Shown here piece after piece: positions 29,938 through 39,270 of a DNA stretch of 39,349 nt. The position numbers and the translations under genes were made by a program. The notes beneath the pieces are model-generated. The model worked only from the letters and a program-made list of their open reading frames with translations. It was not told where the DNA came from and made no database searches. The DNA is from an uncultured beta proteobacterium. GTDB lineage: Bacteria; Pseudomonadota; Gammaproteobacteria; Burkholderiales; Burkholderiaceae. Position 1 is the stretch's first letter, and each line of letters begins with the position of its first letter. The stretch is from contig CAIMOW010000004.1 of the NCBI GenBank assembly GCA_903843235.1, positions 1-39,349 on the forward strand, given 5' to 3'.

Positions 29938-31629
29938 GTGGTAATGGCTTTAAGAAAAATAACTAAATCTGACCCAAACAAGACCCTTCACATTTACACA
30001 AGGGTCTCTACTGCTGCTCAAGCAGATAAAGGGACTTCGCTTGATACCCAACTTCAATGGGGTATTAAAAGAGCGAAACAGCTTAAATTTGGATATAAAC
30101 ATTGGGATGAAGGCGGAAAGAGTTCACACCACGAAGATATACAAGGTCGCCCAGTTTTATTTGAGCTTTTTCAGGGAATAAAAGCTGGAGATATAAAGCA
30201 CTTATGGATATACGATCAGTCACGACTATCAAGAAATGATCAGGTAGCTTCGCTGTTCCGTTACGAGTGTAATAAACAAGGTGTGACGCTTTATACGAAA
30301 GATGGTCAATTAGACTTGTCAAATCCATCGGATATGTTTCTAAAACAAATCTTTGATGCTGTTGCTGGATTGGATAATGCTACTAGAGCAGAAAGAACTC
30401 GATTAGGAAAATTAAATCGAGTGGCTCAAGGATTTTGGAGTGGAGGTCCACCACCTTTTGGATATAAGCTGGTTGCTAAAAAATTAGTGCTAGAAAAAAG
30501 CGAATCAGCTTGGGTTAAAAAGATATTCACTATGTCTGTAAAGGGCGTAAGCACAGTAGAGATCAAAAAAACTCTTGATTCAAAAGGCGTGATTCCAAGA
30601 AGGGGTAGGGGTCTTTGGACTTTAGGTTCAATACAGGCTTTACTTAAAAACACACATTACAAAGGCTCTTATAGCTACCAAGATAAAAAAAGTAAAAAGA
30701 AAATAGAAATCAAATGTCCAGCAATCGTTGATGAAACAACTTGGATGGCTGTTCAAAAAATCAAGACCAGAAAAACAAGTCGTGTATCTCAGCAAAACAG
30801 AACAAGCCACTTTTACTTGTTAAGAGATTTAATGGTGTGTGGACATTGTGGACGATTTATGTCGGGTAGACGGAATGTAAATAAAAATGAAGCCCTTTAT
30901 TACTGTCCAAATAAAGAGCGTAATTGGGTAAATGAAGGTGGGACAAAAACCCCTTGGAAAAGAGGCGAAGGTTGTGGAATGGAAAGGTCACTTAACATTC
31001 CCGAAACGGATCAACTTGTATTTCAAACTGTTACAGACATTCATAAAGAATCAAGCACGCTCAAAGAAGAGGTTAAATGGAAGATTCTTAAAGAGAACAA
31101 TGCTCCTTTAGCTAAAACTGAGGAAGATATAAAGTTGCTTGAGAGAACGCTAAAAAAACAACATAAAGAATTGGATAACGCTAAGCAAGCTCAAGCCGAT
31201 TTAGTTCTCAGCCATCACTCAGGTGAAATCAAGGCTGATATCTATAAAAGAGCGTTTCAGAACTCAAAAGATAGGGTTAATGAGCTTGAAATATTGATAG
31301 CCAATACACAGCTTCAACTCAAAGGAAATGTAGATAACAAAAAGTGGGTTGATTGGGTAAGGCTATATGGTCAGCAAATTAACAATAAAAAAGAGCTTTC
31401 GGACGAAGAAAAGAAGACTTACTTGGCTGGATTGATAGAAACGATCTCTGTTAAGTACATTAAGGATCAGGGTGAGCACGAGCTAACAATCCAATTTAAT
31501 TTACCAATTGTTAAAGACTCGGTGAAATGGAATGACCCCGAAAACAGGCGAAAAGGCTATAAGGTAATAAAGGGTAAAAGAACGACTACGGTTCAGGTCA
31601 AAAAAAAGATCCTCGCTGGACAAAGGTGA
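29938..31629 (+). CDS. Large serine recombinase / integrase with zinc-ribbon and coiled coil
   Basis: IYTRVSTAAQADKGTSLDTQ, DQSRLSRNDQ, recombinase domain PPFGYKL..., zinc ribbon CGHCGRFMSG...YYCPNK...GCGM, coiled coil; stop codon touches the right inverted repeat. Confidence 0.92.
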   Translation: MVMALRKITKSDPNKTLHIYTRVSTAAQADKGTSLDTQLQWGIKRAKQLKFGYKHWDEGGKSSHHEDIQGRPVLFELFQGIKAGDIKHLWIYDQSRLSRNDQVASLFRYECNKQGVTLYTKDGQLDLSNPSDMFLKQIFDAVAGLDNATRAERTRLGKLNRVAQGFWSGGPPPFGYKLVAKKLVLEKSESAWVKKIFTMSVKGVSTVEIKKTLDSKGVIPRRGRGLWTLGSIQALLKNTHYKGSYSYQDKKSKKKIEIKCPAIVDETTWMAVQKIKTRKTSRVSQQNRTSHFYLLRDLMVCGHCGRFMSGRRNVNKNEALYYCPNKERNWVNEGGTKTPWKRGEGCGMERSLNIPETDQLVFQTVTDIHKESSTLKEEVKWKILKENNAPLAKTEEDIKLLERTLKKQHKELDNAKQAQADLVLSHHSGEIKADIYKRAFQNSKDRVNELEILIANTQLQLKGNVDNKKWVDWVRLYGQQINNKKELSDEEKKTYLAGLIETISVKYIKDQGEHELTIQFNLPIVKDSVKWNDPENRRKGYKVIKGKRTTTVQVKKKILAGQR

Positions 31630-31642
31630 CCCCCGAACGGAA
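31629..31642 (-). repeat. Right terminal inverted repeat
   Basis: ACCCCCGAACGGAA; 13/14 to reverse complement of 17874-17887. Confidence 0.7.
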
Positions 31643-31648
31643 AAACTC

Positions 31649-31664
31649 CGTTACGGTCGAGTAA
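31649..31664 (+). repeat. Right att-like direct repeat, duplicate of the glmS 3' end
   Basis: CGTTACGGTCGAGTAA; TCC GTT ACG GTC GAG TAA encodes S-V-T-V-E-stop. Confidence 0.8.
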
Positions 31665-31797
31665 ATCTTCATTTTTCAAGTTGACTTCTCAAACAAGTTG
31701 TGGATAAATTTAGATAGATAAATCAGGGCTTTACGAAACCCCCGCCTTAATTTTGTGTTCAAATATCTTTTGTAAAAGAGGATATTTGTTGCAATTC

Positions 31798-33333
31798 ATG
31801 TTTCCCCAAAATGTTCTATCGAAATCTCGCTGGCTTGCATTGGTTTTTGCAGGCTGCCTTTCAGCATGCGCAGTCGGGCCAGATTTCAAGCAGCCTGAGG
31901 CTCCCAAGACCACTTCTTACACAGAAACTACTTTATCTAAAAAGCTCACCACCGCTCTTGGCGTACCTGGCGGAACGGAACAGGAGTTTATTGAAGGCGC
32001 TGATATTGAAGCTGGATGGTGGGAGCTGTATAAATCTCCCGAGCTCGATGCGCTCATTAAAAAGGCCCTACAGCAAAATCCAAATTTAGGCGCTGCTGAT
32101 GCCGCATTGCGTGCCGCTCAGGAGAATGTAAGTGCACAGGTTGGTGGCCAATATTTCCCAGCTATTAGTGCTGGAGGTGGCTTTACACGGCAGCTTGAGC
32201 CCTCGGCAATCTATGGCCTTCCGTATGGCTCAGATACATATAACTTATATAACGCCTCAGTAAATGTCACTTATAAGCTGGATGTGTTTGGCGGGGCGCG
32301 TCGTGCGGTTGAGGGTGCTAGAGCACAAGCTGAAGTGGCGCAGTTCCAACTAGAGGGTGCATATCTATCCTTAACATCCAATGTTGTTACTGGTGCCATT
32401 CAGGAGGCTGCGCTCAGAGAGCAGATGCAGGCTACCGGAGAAATCTTGAAAGCCCAAACCAATTTGGCAGAGGTCACTGAAAAGCAGTTGGCGATTGGTA
32501 CTGTTTCAAAGGTTGACGTTACTTCACAGCGAACTTTGGTTTCCAATTCTCAAGTTGATCTATTCAATTACGAGAGAAACTTAGCTTTTGCGCGCAATCA
32601 GTTAGCCGTCCTCACTGGTGAAGTGCCAAGTAACGCTAGCATTACCAAGTTTGATTTAAGCAAATTACACTTACCGGAAAAATTGCCACTCTCGGTGCCA
32701 TCAAACTTAATCCGTCAGCGCCCAGATGTACGTGCCGCAGAAGCTCAACTCAAGGCGCAGAATGCTTTTGTGGGTGTTGCCACTGCCAACTTATTGCCGC
32801 AATTCAACATCACCGGTTCAATTGGCTCGGCCGCTCTAACGGCTGCGAATTTGTTTGGCCCAAATTCTTCTTTATGGTCTATCGGCGGCGGTATATTGCA
32901 ACCCCTATTCCAAGGCGGTCAGTTATTAGCCCAACGTCGTGGAGCAATTGCCAATTATGAGCAGGCAGCTTTTCAGTATCAAGCTACCGTGCTTAAGGCC
33001 TTTCAGGAAGTTGCTAATGCGCTCCGAGCCTTAGAGACTGGTGCCCAAGCCTTAAAAGCAGCATCGGATGCTGAGCGTTATGCCTACGAAACCTTGGACT
33101 TAGTTCAGCAGCAATATAAGTTGGGTACAGCCAGCTATCTCGCAGTTTTGTATTACCAAAATCAATATCAACTTGCTAAGGTCAAATCAGTCTCGGCTCA
33201 AGCGACTCGATTTTCTGATACAGCAGCTTTATTTGTAGCATTAGGTGGCGGTTGGTGGAATCGTACTGGCCCTGCTTTTCAACCAAAAGACATAGCGAAC
33301 AAAGATCAAAATGAAACTTCTGGAAACAATTAA
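31798..33333 (+). CDS. RND efflux outer-membrane lipoprotein (NodT/OprM family)
   Basis: Lipobox CLSACAVGPDFKQP; INLIRQRPDVRAAEAQL-type motif; exact start uncertain (31753, TTG or 31798). Confidence 0.9.
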   Translation: MFPQNVLSKSRWLALVFAGCLSACAVGPDFKQPEAPKTTSYTETTLSKKLTTALGVPGGTEQEFIEGADIEAGWWELYKSPELDALIKKALQQNPNLGAADAALRAAQENVSAQVGGQYFPAISAGGGFTRQLEPSAIYGLPYGSDTYNLYNASVNVTYKLDVFGGARRAVEGARAQAEVAQFQLEGAYLSLTSNVVTGAIQEAALREQMQATGEILKAQTNLAEVTEKQLAIGTVSKVDVTSQRTLVSNSQVDLFNYERNLAFARNQLAVLTGEVPSNASITKFDLSKLHLPEKLPLSVPSNLIRQRPDVRAAEAQLKAQNAFVGVATANLLPQFNITGSIGSAALTAANLFGPNSSLWSIGGGILQPLFQGGQLLAQRRGAIANYEQAAFQYQATVLKAFQEVANALRALETGAQALKAASDAERYAYETLDLVQQQYKLGTASYLAVLYYQNQYQLAKVKSVSAQATRFSDTAALFVALGGGWWNRTGPAFQPKDIANKDQNETSGNN

Positions 33334-34642
33334 GACTAAGGCCATGACTGCAGCATGTGCAGTGTGGGCCTGGATGCTCGCCAAGGCGGAAGCGTGGAAG
33401 CTGCGCGAGAAGTGCATCGCTTTTTGGGAAAAAGCAAAAGCCTTCTGGGCTCGACTTGACCAAAAGTGGCGCAATACTAAAGCCCATGAAAAGCTAATGG
33501 CTATGGAGCCTTTGCAGCGTCGCATGATCATCATGTTATGTGGAGTGTTTTTGTTGCTTGGTCTGATCTTTGCTTTCAATCAGTTCAAGACTTTCATGAT
33601 TAAGCATTTTATTTCAGGCATGGGTTTGCCACCTGCAACCGTTTCAACCATGGTGATTGCTGCTGAACCATGGCAACCAAAGCTAACGAGTGTTGGAAAT
33701 GTTCGCGCTTTTAGGGGTGTTGATCTCAGTACTGAGATTGGTGGCTTAGTACTAACCGTGCCGATTAAGTCTGGCATGGATGTCAAAGAGGGCGATCTAC
33801 TCATCAAGCTGAATGATGCTTCTGATGTAGCCCAATTAAATTCATTGAAAGCCATGGCAGATCTTGCTCAAGTCATTAATGAGCGTGATAAACAGCAGCT
33901 AGCGATTCAGGCGATTAGTAAGAATGTATTTGATACCAGTAAAGCCGATGCCAAATCTAAGCAAGCACAAGTAGAGGCCCAAATCGCTTTGGTAGCCAAG
34001 AAGAATCTCAAAGCACCATTTAGTGGGCGTGTGGGTATCGTTTCAATTAACCCAGGACAGTTCGTTAATCCCGGGGATAAGTTGCTGACTTTGCAAACCC
34101 TCGACCCTATTTTTGTTGATTTTAATTTGCCACAAAGTAATGCAGAGCAAATTCAAGTAGGCCAAGAAATTGTTGTCACTACTGACGCATTTAAGGATGC
34201 GAGATTCACTGGCAAGATCACCGCGGTAAGTCCTAAGGTCGATACCAATACGCGCAATATTCAGGTTGAGGCACAAATTGCTAATCCTGATAAGAAGATT
34301 TTGCCTGGCATGTTTGCCAATGTGAATATCAAACTTGGTGATGAAGTGAAGTTATTAACCTTGCCACAAACTGCTGTGACCTATAACCCTTATGGCTCCA
34401 CAGTATTTGTTGCCAAACCTACTGGCAAGAAAGATAAACAAGGTAATCCTGCCTTAGAGGCTCAGCAAGTCTTTGTTACTACTGGCTCTGCTCGTGGCGA
34501 TCAGGTCTCAATTCTAAAAGGTGTTGATGAAGGTGCAACGGTTGTGACCAGCGGTCAGTTGAAGCTAAAGAATGGTACGCCGCTCATTATTAACAATAAG
34601 GTGCAGCCATCAAACTCACCAGATCCTAAGCCGCAGGAATAA
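33311..34642 (+). CDS. RND efflux periplasmic adaptor (MexA/AcrA family)
   Basis: GNVRAFRGVDLSTEIGGLV; APFSGRVGIVSINPGQFVNPGDKLLTLQ; LPGMFANVNI. Confidence 0.9.
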   Translation: MKLLETIKTKAMTAACAVWAWMLAKAEAWKLREKCIAFWEKAKAFWARLDQKWRNTKAHEKLMAMEPLQRRMIIMLCGVFLLLGLIFAFNQFKTFMIKHFISGMGLPPATVSTMVIAAEPWQPKLTSVGNVRAFRGVDLSTEIGGLVLTVPIKSGMDVKEGDLLIKLNDASDVAQLNSLKAMADLAQVINERDKQQLAIQAISKNVFDTSKADAKSKQAQVEAQIALVAKKNLKAPFSGRVGIVSINPGQFVNPGDKLLTLQTLDPIFVDFNLPQSNAEQIQVGQEIVVTTDAFKDARFTGKITAVSPKVDTNTRNIQVEAQIANPDKKILPGMFANVNIKLGDEVKLLTLPQTAVTYNPYGSTVFVAKPTGKKDKQGNPALEAQQVFVTTGSARGDQVSILKGVDEGATVVTSGQLKLKNGTPLIINNKVQPSNSPDPKPQE

Positions 34643-34649
34643 GCATTAG

Positions 34650-37600
34650 ATGAATTGGACTGACATATTCATCCGCAGACCAGTGTTATCACTGGTAGTG
34701 AGCGCACTCGTATTGGTGTTTGGCTTGAAAGCTCTAGGTTCTTTGCCGGTGAATCAGTATCCCCAAACGCAGAATGCGATTGTGACGATCACAACTGCAT
34801 ACTACGGAGCAGATCCTGAAACTATTGCTGGCTTTATTACTCAGCCGCTAGAAGCTTCGGTTGCTCAGGCACAGGGCATTGATTACTTGTCATCTACTAG
34901 TGTGAGCGGCGTTTCAACCATAATTGCTACTTTGAAGTTGAACTACGACTCCAATGCGGCACTTACGCAAATCCAAACCCAAATCAGCGCTGTTAAGAAT
35001 CAACTACCACCACAGGCTCAGCAGCCCGTATTGACTGTGCAGGTGGGTCAGTCCACTGCAGCTATGTATATGGGTTTTTATAGTGACGATATTCCCAATA
35101 ATGCAATCACTGATTATTTGCTGAGGGTGGTTAAGCCTAAGTTGGATTCGGTTGAAGGTGTGCAGAACGCCGAAATTACTGGCGGTAGGAAATTTGCCTT
35201 ACGCGCTTGGTTAGATCGCGAAAAGATGGCCGGACTTGGTGTTGGTGCGGATGATGTCTATAGCGCAATGTCTGCTAATAACTATTTATCAGCGGTAGGT
35301 AGCACTAAGGGTGACATGGTCGCAGTCGACTTGGTTGCTGGTACTGACTTACATACCTTAGATGAGTTCCGCAAGCTGGTTATTAAAAAAGACGGCGTGA
35401 ATATTGTTTACCTAGACCAAGTAGCCATAGTCACTTTGGGCTCTGAGGACTACAACACTAATGTGGCGTTTAGTGGCAAGAAATCTGTCTTTATTGCGAT
35501 TAAGGTAGCCCCTCAAGCTAATCTCTTGGATGTTGCTCAGCGCGTGCGAGATGCGGTTCCTGATATTCAAAAGCAACTGCCGGTTGGGATGACTGGCAAG
35601 GTTGTTTATGACTCAACCATGTTTATTACCAGCTCTATTGAAGAAGTAGTGTCGACCTTATTGGAAGCCCTCTTGATTGTGACCGTAGTGATCTACTTAT
35701 TCTTGGGTAGTTATCGTGCTGTTGCGGTTCCGGTGATTGCAATGCCCCTTTCGCTCATCGGCACTTTCTTCTTAATGCAGGTCTTGGGCTATTCGATTAA
35801 TCTTCTCACTCTATTGGCATTAGTTTTGGCGATTGGATTGGTAGTAGATGACGCCATTATTGTGGTGGAGAATGTCGATCGTCACATGAAAGAAGGCAAG
35901 TCGCCGCTTGAGGCCTCTTTAATTGCTGCGCGTGAATTGGGCGGACCGATTCTAGCGATGACGGTGGTATTGATTGCGGTGTATATCCCCATTGGCTTCC
36001 AGGGTGGTTTAACGGGCGCGCTCTTTACCGAGTTTGCATTTACTCTGGCAAGTGCGGTTGCAGTCTCTGGTTTAATTGCTTTAACGCTATCGCCAATGAT
36101 GTGCTCTCGGATCTTTACTGAAGAGCAAGAAGCGTCTCCGTTTGTTCAGAAAATAGATCGCATCTTTGATAAGGTGCATCACGGCTATCAAAGTACCTTG
36201 CGCAGTCTTCTCAGTACATGGCAGGTCATCATTGTGATGGGAGCTATTCTTTTAGGCGGTGTCGCTTACCTATATGCAACGGCTCGCGCTGAATTGGCCC
36301 CCACTGAAGACCAAGGCATTGTCTTGATGCAAGCTTCTGGACCGCCTAATAGTACGGTCAATCAGATGCAGACTTATGCTGATCAGATCTATCAAATTTC
36401 TAGTACAGAACCTGAATATGAACAAATGTTCCAGATCACCAGCCCAACCAGTAGTTTTGGTGGTGTTCTCTTAAAAGATTGGAATCAGCGCAGTCGTAAT
36501 GCCACCAAATTTCAAGAAGATATGCAGAACAAGTGGAATACGATTGCCGGTGCTCGTGTTGCTGCTTTCCAGTTCCCAGCCTTGCCTGGTGCGCAGGGTC
36601 TGCCAGTCCAGGTAGTCATTACGACTACTGAGTCCTATGAACAGCTTAATGAGGTTTCTCAAGCGGTGTTAGACAAAGCGCGACGTAGTGGTAATTTCTT
36701 CTTTGTTGATTCTGATCTCAAGATCGATAAGCCTCAGGACGTATTGGTAATTGATAGAGAAAAAGTGGCTGCTTTGGGGATGACGCAGCAACAAGTTGGC
36801 GCCGCCTTATCGGCAGCTCTGGGTGGCGGCTATGTCAATTACTTCTCAGTATCGGGGCGCTCCTACAAAGTCATCCCGCAAGTAAAGCAAATGGATCGAC
36901 TTAATCCTGAGCAGATTTTGGATTACTACATTCGCACACCAAGTGGTGCCATGATTCAGGCGCGCACCATTGCATCGATCAAACAAAAGGTAGTTCCTCA
37001 ATCAATTAATCACTTTCAGCAACTGAATTCAGCCACCATCTCTGGTGTGAGTACACCATTTATTTCTCAAGCTGATTTACTAGAGTACATGCGTCAGGCC
37101 TTAAAAGAGGTTGCACCTAGCGGATACAGCATGGATTACGCAGGCCCTTCACGTCAATTTATGGCGGAGTCTGGCGGCTTCTTGGTGACAATGTTCTTCG
37201 CAATTTTGATCGTATTCTTAGTGCTGGCCGCTCAATTTGAAAGCTTCCGCGATCCGATTGTGATTCTAGTTTCAGTGCCGCTGGCTTTGTTTGGCGCATT
37301 AATCTTTATTAATCTTGGTTTTACAACGCTCAACGTTTATACGCAAGTGGGCTTAGTAACGCTCATGGGGCTTATTAGTAAACACGGGATTTTGATCGTG
37401 GAATTTGCCAATGAATTACAGGCCACTGGACTTAGCAAACTCGATGCAATTATTGAGGCAAGCAGCGTTCGTCTCAGACCAATTCTGATGACGACGGCTG
37501 CAATGGTTTTGGGTGTGGTGCCGCTGGTGATTGCATCAGGTGCGGGTGCTGCCGGGCGTCAATCAATGGGCATCGTCATTTTTACAGGCCTGTCAATTGG

Positions 37601-37685
37601 CACGCTCTTTACATTATTTGTTGTACCTGCCATGTATCTCTTCATAGGGGCAGATCATCATGCGAAGAAATTTATCCAGCAGTAA
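34650..37685 (+). CDS. RND efflux inner-membrane permease (MexB/AcrB-like)
   Basis: IFIRRPVLSLVVSALVLVFG; GLVVDDAIIVVENVDRHM; TLMGLISKHGILIVEFANELQ. Confidence 0.95.
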   Translation: MNWTDIFIRRPVLSLVVSALVLVFGLKALGSLPVNQYPQTQNAIVTITTAYYGADPETIAGFITQPLEASVAQAQGIDYLSSTSVSGVSTIIATLKLNYDSNAALTQIQTQISAVKNQLPPQAQQPVLTVQVGQSTAAMYMGFYSDDIPNNAITDYLLRVVKPKLDSVEGVQNAEITGGRKFALRAWLDREKMAGLGVGADDVYSAMSANNYLSAVGSTKGDMVAVDLVAGTDLHTLDEFRKLVIKKDGVNIVYLDQVAIVTLGSEDYNTNVAFSGKKSVFIAIKVAPQANLLDVAQRVRDAVPDIQKQLPVGMTGKVVYDSTMFITSSIEEVVSTLLEALLIVTVVIYLFLGSYRAVAVPVIAMPLSLIGTFFLMQVLGYSINLLTLLALVLAIGLVVDDAIIVVENVDRHMKEGKSPLEASLIAARELGGPILAMTVVLIAVYIPIGFQGGLTGALFTEFAFTLASAVAVSGLIALTLSPMMCSRIFTEEQEASPFVQKIDRIFDKVHHGYQSTLRSLLSTWQVIIVMGAILLGGVAYLYATARAELAPTEDQGIVLMQASGPPNSTVNQMQTYADQIYQISSTEPEYEQMFQITSPTSSFGGVLLKDWNQRSRNATKFQEDMQNKWNTIAGARVAAFQFPALPGAQGLPVQVVITTTESYEQLNEVSQAVLDKARRSGNFFFVDSDLKIDKPQDVLVIDREKVAALGMTQQQVGAALSAALGGGYVNYFSVSGRSYKVIPQVKQMDRLNPEQILDYYIRTPSGAMIQARTIASIKQKVVPQSINHFQQLNSATISGVSTPFISQADLLEYMRQALKEVAPSGYSMDYAGPSRQFMAESGGFLVTMFFAILIVFLVLAAQFESFRDPIVILVSVPLALFGALIFINLGFTTLNVYTQVGLVTLMGLISKHGILIVEFANELQATGLSKLDAIIEASSVRLRPILMTTAAMVLGVVPLVIASGAGAAGRQSMGIVIFTGLSIGTLFTLFVVPAMYLFIGADHHAKKFIQQ

Positions 37686-37713
37686 GTAAGGTAATGGTTT
37701 TGGCTGAAAAATA

Positions 37714-37743
37714 AAAAAGGATGAATATCTGTTCATCCTTTTT
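37714..37743. terminator. Bidirectional intrinsic terminator
   Basis: AAAAAGGATGAA...TTCATCCTTTTT. Confidence 0.85.
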
Positions 37744-37744
37744 A

Positions 37745-37772
37745 ATCAGCAATATTGCTAAATATTGCTGAT
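37745..37772. other. Perfect 12-bp stem hairpin adjacent to terminator
   Basis: ATCAGCAATATT-GCTA-AATATTGCTGAT. Confidence 0.8.
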
Positions 37773-37773
37773 A

Positions 37774-38436
37774 TTACTTAACGATGTTCAGTTCTTTTTC
37801 GGCAATCTCACTGTATTTAGTTTCATTTTCTAAGCGTTTTATCCAAGTAGCGACATTCTTGAGATCAGCACGTGGCCCCGTTTTTTCGGAGAAGGCTTCA
37901 TGCAGAAGATTCCAGCGACCTACGCAAAGTGCTAGCGCAATATCGCCAATATGAAATTGATTCCCTGAGCAGTATTTTTGGTTAGCTAAGGTCTGGTCCA
38001 GAAGGCTAAGTAAATTATTGGTATCTTGATATGACTTGCGAATCGCATCGTAATTGCGCTCTGCTTCAGGTATGCGAGTTAGCCCTAAGAACGGGGTACG
38101 CAGTGCCGGCCACATCGTGCCTACTTGCCAATCTAGCCACTTTTCAGAGCCGTACTGACTGGCAATATCGTCAGGAAAGTGTTTTTGCTTATCGTACTGG
38201 CGCGCTAGGTAACGCATGATGGTGTTTGATTCCCAAAGGGTGAGATCGCCATCTTTTAGGGTTGGCACAAGGCCATTAGGGTTGAGCTCTAAAAACTCGG
38301 GAGTGCGATTAAGGCCAAAGTGAAGGCCTGCATCAATGCGCTCAAAGTCCTTGCCTTCCTCGAGGCCTAACTCAGAAAGGCACCATAAAACTTTTTGCAC
38401 GTTGATGGAACTTTTTCTACCCCACAAACGCATCAT
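37774..38436 (-). CDS. Glutathione S-transferase family protein
   Basis: MMRLWGRKSSINVQKVLWCLSELGL; PNGLVPTLKDGDLTLWESNTIMRYLA. Confidence 0.9.
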   Translation of the reverse strand: MMRLWGRKSSINVQKVLWCLSELGLEEGKDFERIDAGLHFGLNRTPEFLELNPNGLVPTLKDGDLTLWESNTIMRYLARQYDKQKHFPDDIASQYGSEKWLDWQVGTMWPALRTPFLGLTRIPEAERNYDAIRKSYQDTNNLLSLLDQTLANQKYCSGNQFHIGDIALALCVGRWNLLHEAFSEKTGPRADLKNVATWIKRLENETKYSEIAEKELNIVK

Positions 38437-38461
38437 ATTATTTCCTTCGTTTTAAGGCGAG

Positions 38462-38965
38462 TTAAACAGTTTTGATTTCGGCCACTTCCAGCCCCATGAA
38501 TTTACTGCGCGCAAAAATCAATGGCTCAAGGGCGGGGTTGTTTTTTAAGCCTAAGACTTTTGCAACGATGATGTTATGGTCGCCGCCTACATGAACGGAG
38601 ACCGTTTCGCATTCATAGTAAGTAACGCAACCGTTGATCTGCTCAAGCCCGTTGCCGGTAGTTTGGTGAGAGATGCTATCAAATTGGTGCTCTTTTACTT
38701 TGGCAAAGTGCATTGCTAAGTCTTCTTGAGAGCGTTCAAGTACATGAATCAGTTGCTTGTGGCCTACTTCAAAATGCGGCATTAGGCGAGAATGTTTATT
38801 TAGGCTCCACAAAATGAGTGGCGGCTCTAAAGAGACGGTATTAAATGAGCTAATCGTGATGCCGTGGGCTTGTCCATCAGCATCTAGGCAGGTGATGACT
38901 GTAACCCCAGTTGCAAACGATGCAAATCCAGTGCGGAGTTCTTGCGAGGTAAACGGGGCCATCAA
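38462..38965 (-). CDS. Flavin reductase family protein
   Basis: FASFATGVTVITCLDADGQAHGITISSFNTVSLEPPLILWSLNK. Confidence 0.9.
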   Translation of the reverse strand: MMAPFTSQELRTGFASFATGVTVITCLDADGQAHGITISSFNTVSLEPPLILWSLNKHSRLMPHFEVGHKQLIHVLERSQEDLAMHFAKVKEHQFDSISHQTTGNGLEQINGCVTYYECETVSVHVGGDHNIIVAKVLGLKNNPALEPLIFARSKFMGLEVAEIKTV

Positions 38966-38973
38966 TCTTTTGC

Positions 38974-39270
38974 TTATTTAGCGTCAGCTTTTTTTTCAGA
39001 CGCAATCGTTGTGCCTGGAATTGGAGTTAACACCTCATTCTCTGCCGCTTTTACGCATTTGAAGCGATATTCAGTGCCCGCCTTGGATAGGAAGCTAGCC
39101 CCTTCGTAAAAGTCACCTTTACAGGTCTTGGTTGCAAAGTCCATTACCTCTTGAGGATCGGCGCTAGAGCTGATGAGGCGCATATTCCCCATGGACATAT
39201 GAATCTGCGTGGAATAGCAGCCAGAGAGCAGTGAGCCAGAAAGTGCGGTTAATAGTAGAATTTTTTTCAT
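38974..39270 (-). CDS. Small lipoprotein
   Basis: MKKILLLTALSGSLLSGC lipobox; SD GGAGG before this Met. Confidence 0.75.
   Translation of the reverse strand: MKKILLLTALSGSLLSGCYSTQIHMSMGNMRLISSSADPQEVMDFATKTCKGDFYEGASFLSKAGTEYRFKCVKAAENEVLTPIPGTTIASEKKADAK

Larger units (their letters stand above)
17858..31664. mobile_element. Integrative genomic island at the 3' end of glmS (serine-recombinase type)
   Basis: Direct repeats 17858-17873 / 31649-31664, inverted repeats 17874-17887 / 31629-31642, two serine recombinases, type III R-M, replication-like genes, visibly AT-richer than flanks. Confidence 0.88.

Noticed and set aside
17858-31664. Tn7 or Tn7-like CRISPR-associated transposon at the glmS end
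   Set aside because: No TnsA/B/C/D/E-like, TniQ or Cas ORFs, and no CRISPR array. The recombination genes are serine recombinases.
17874-31664. Search for T4 late promoters (TATAAATA) in the island to support gp45-dependent transcription
   Set aside because: I did not find a convincing match by eye inside the island; the one seen near 2587 lies within host lpxL.
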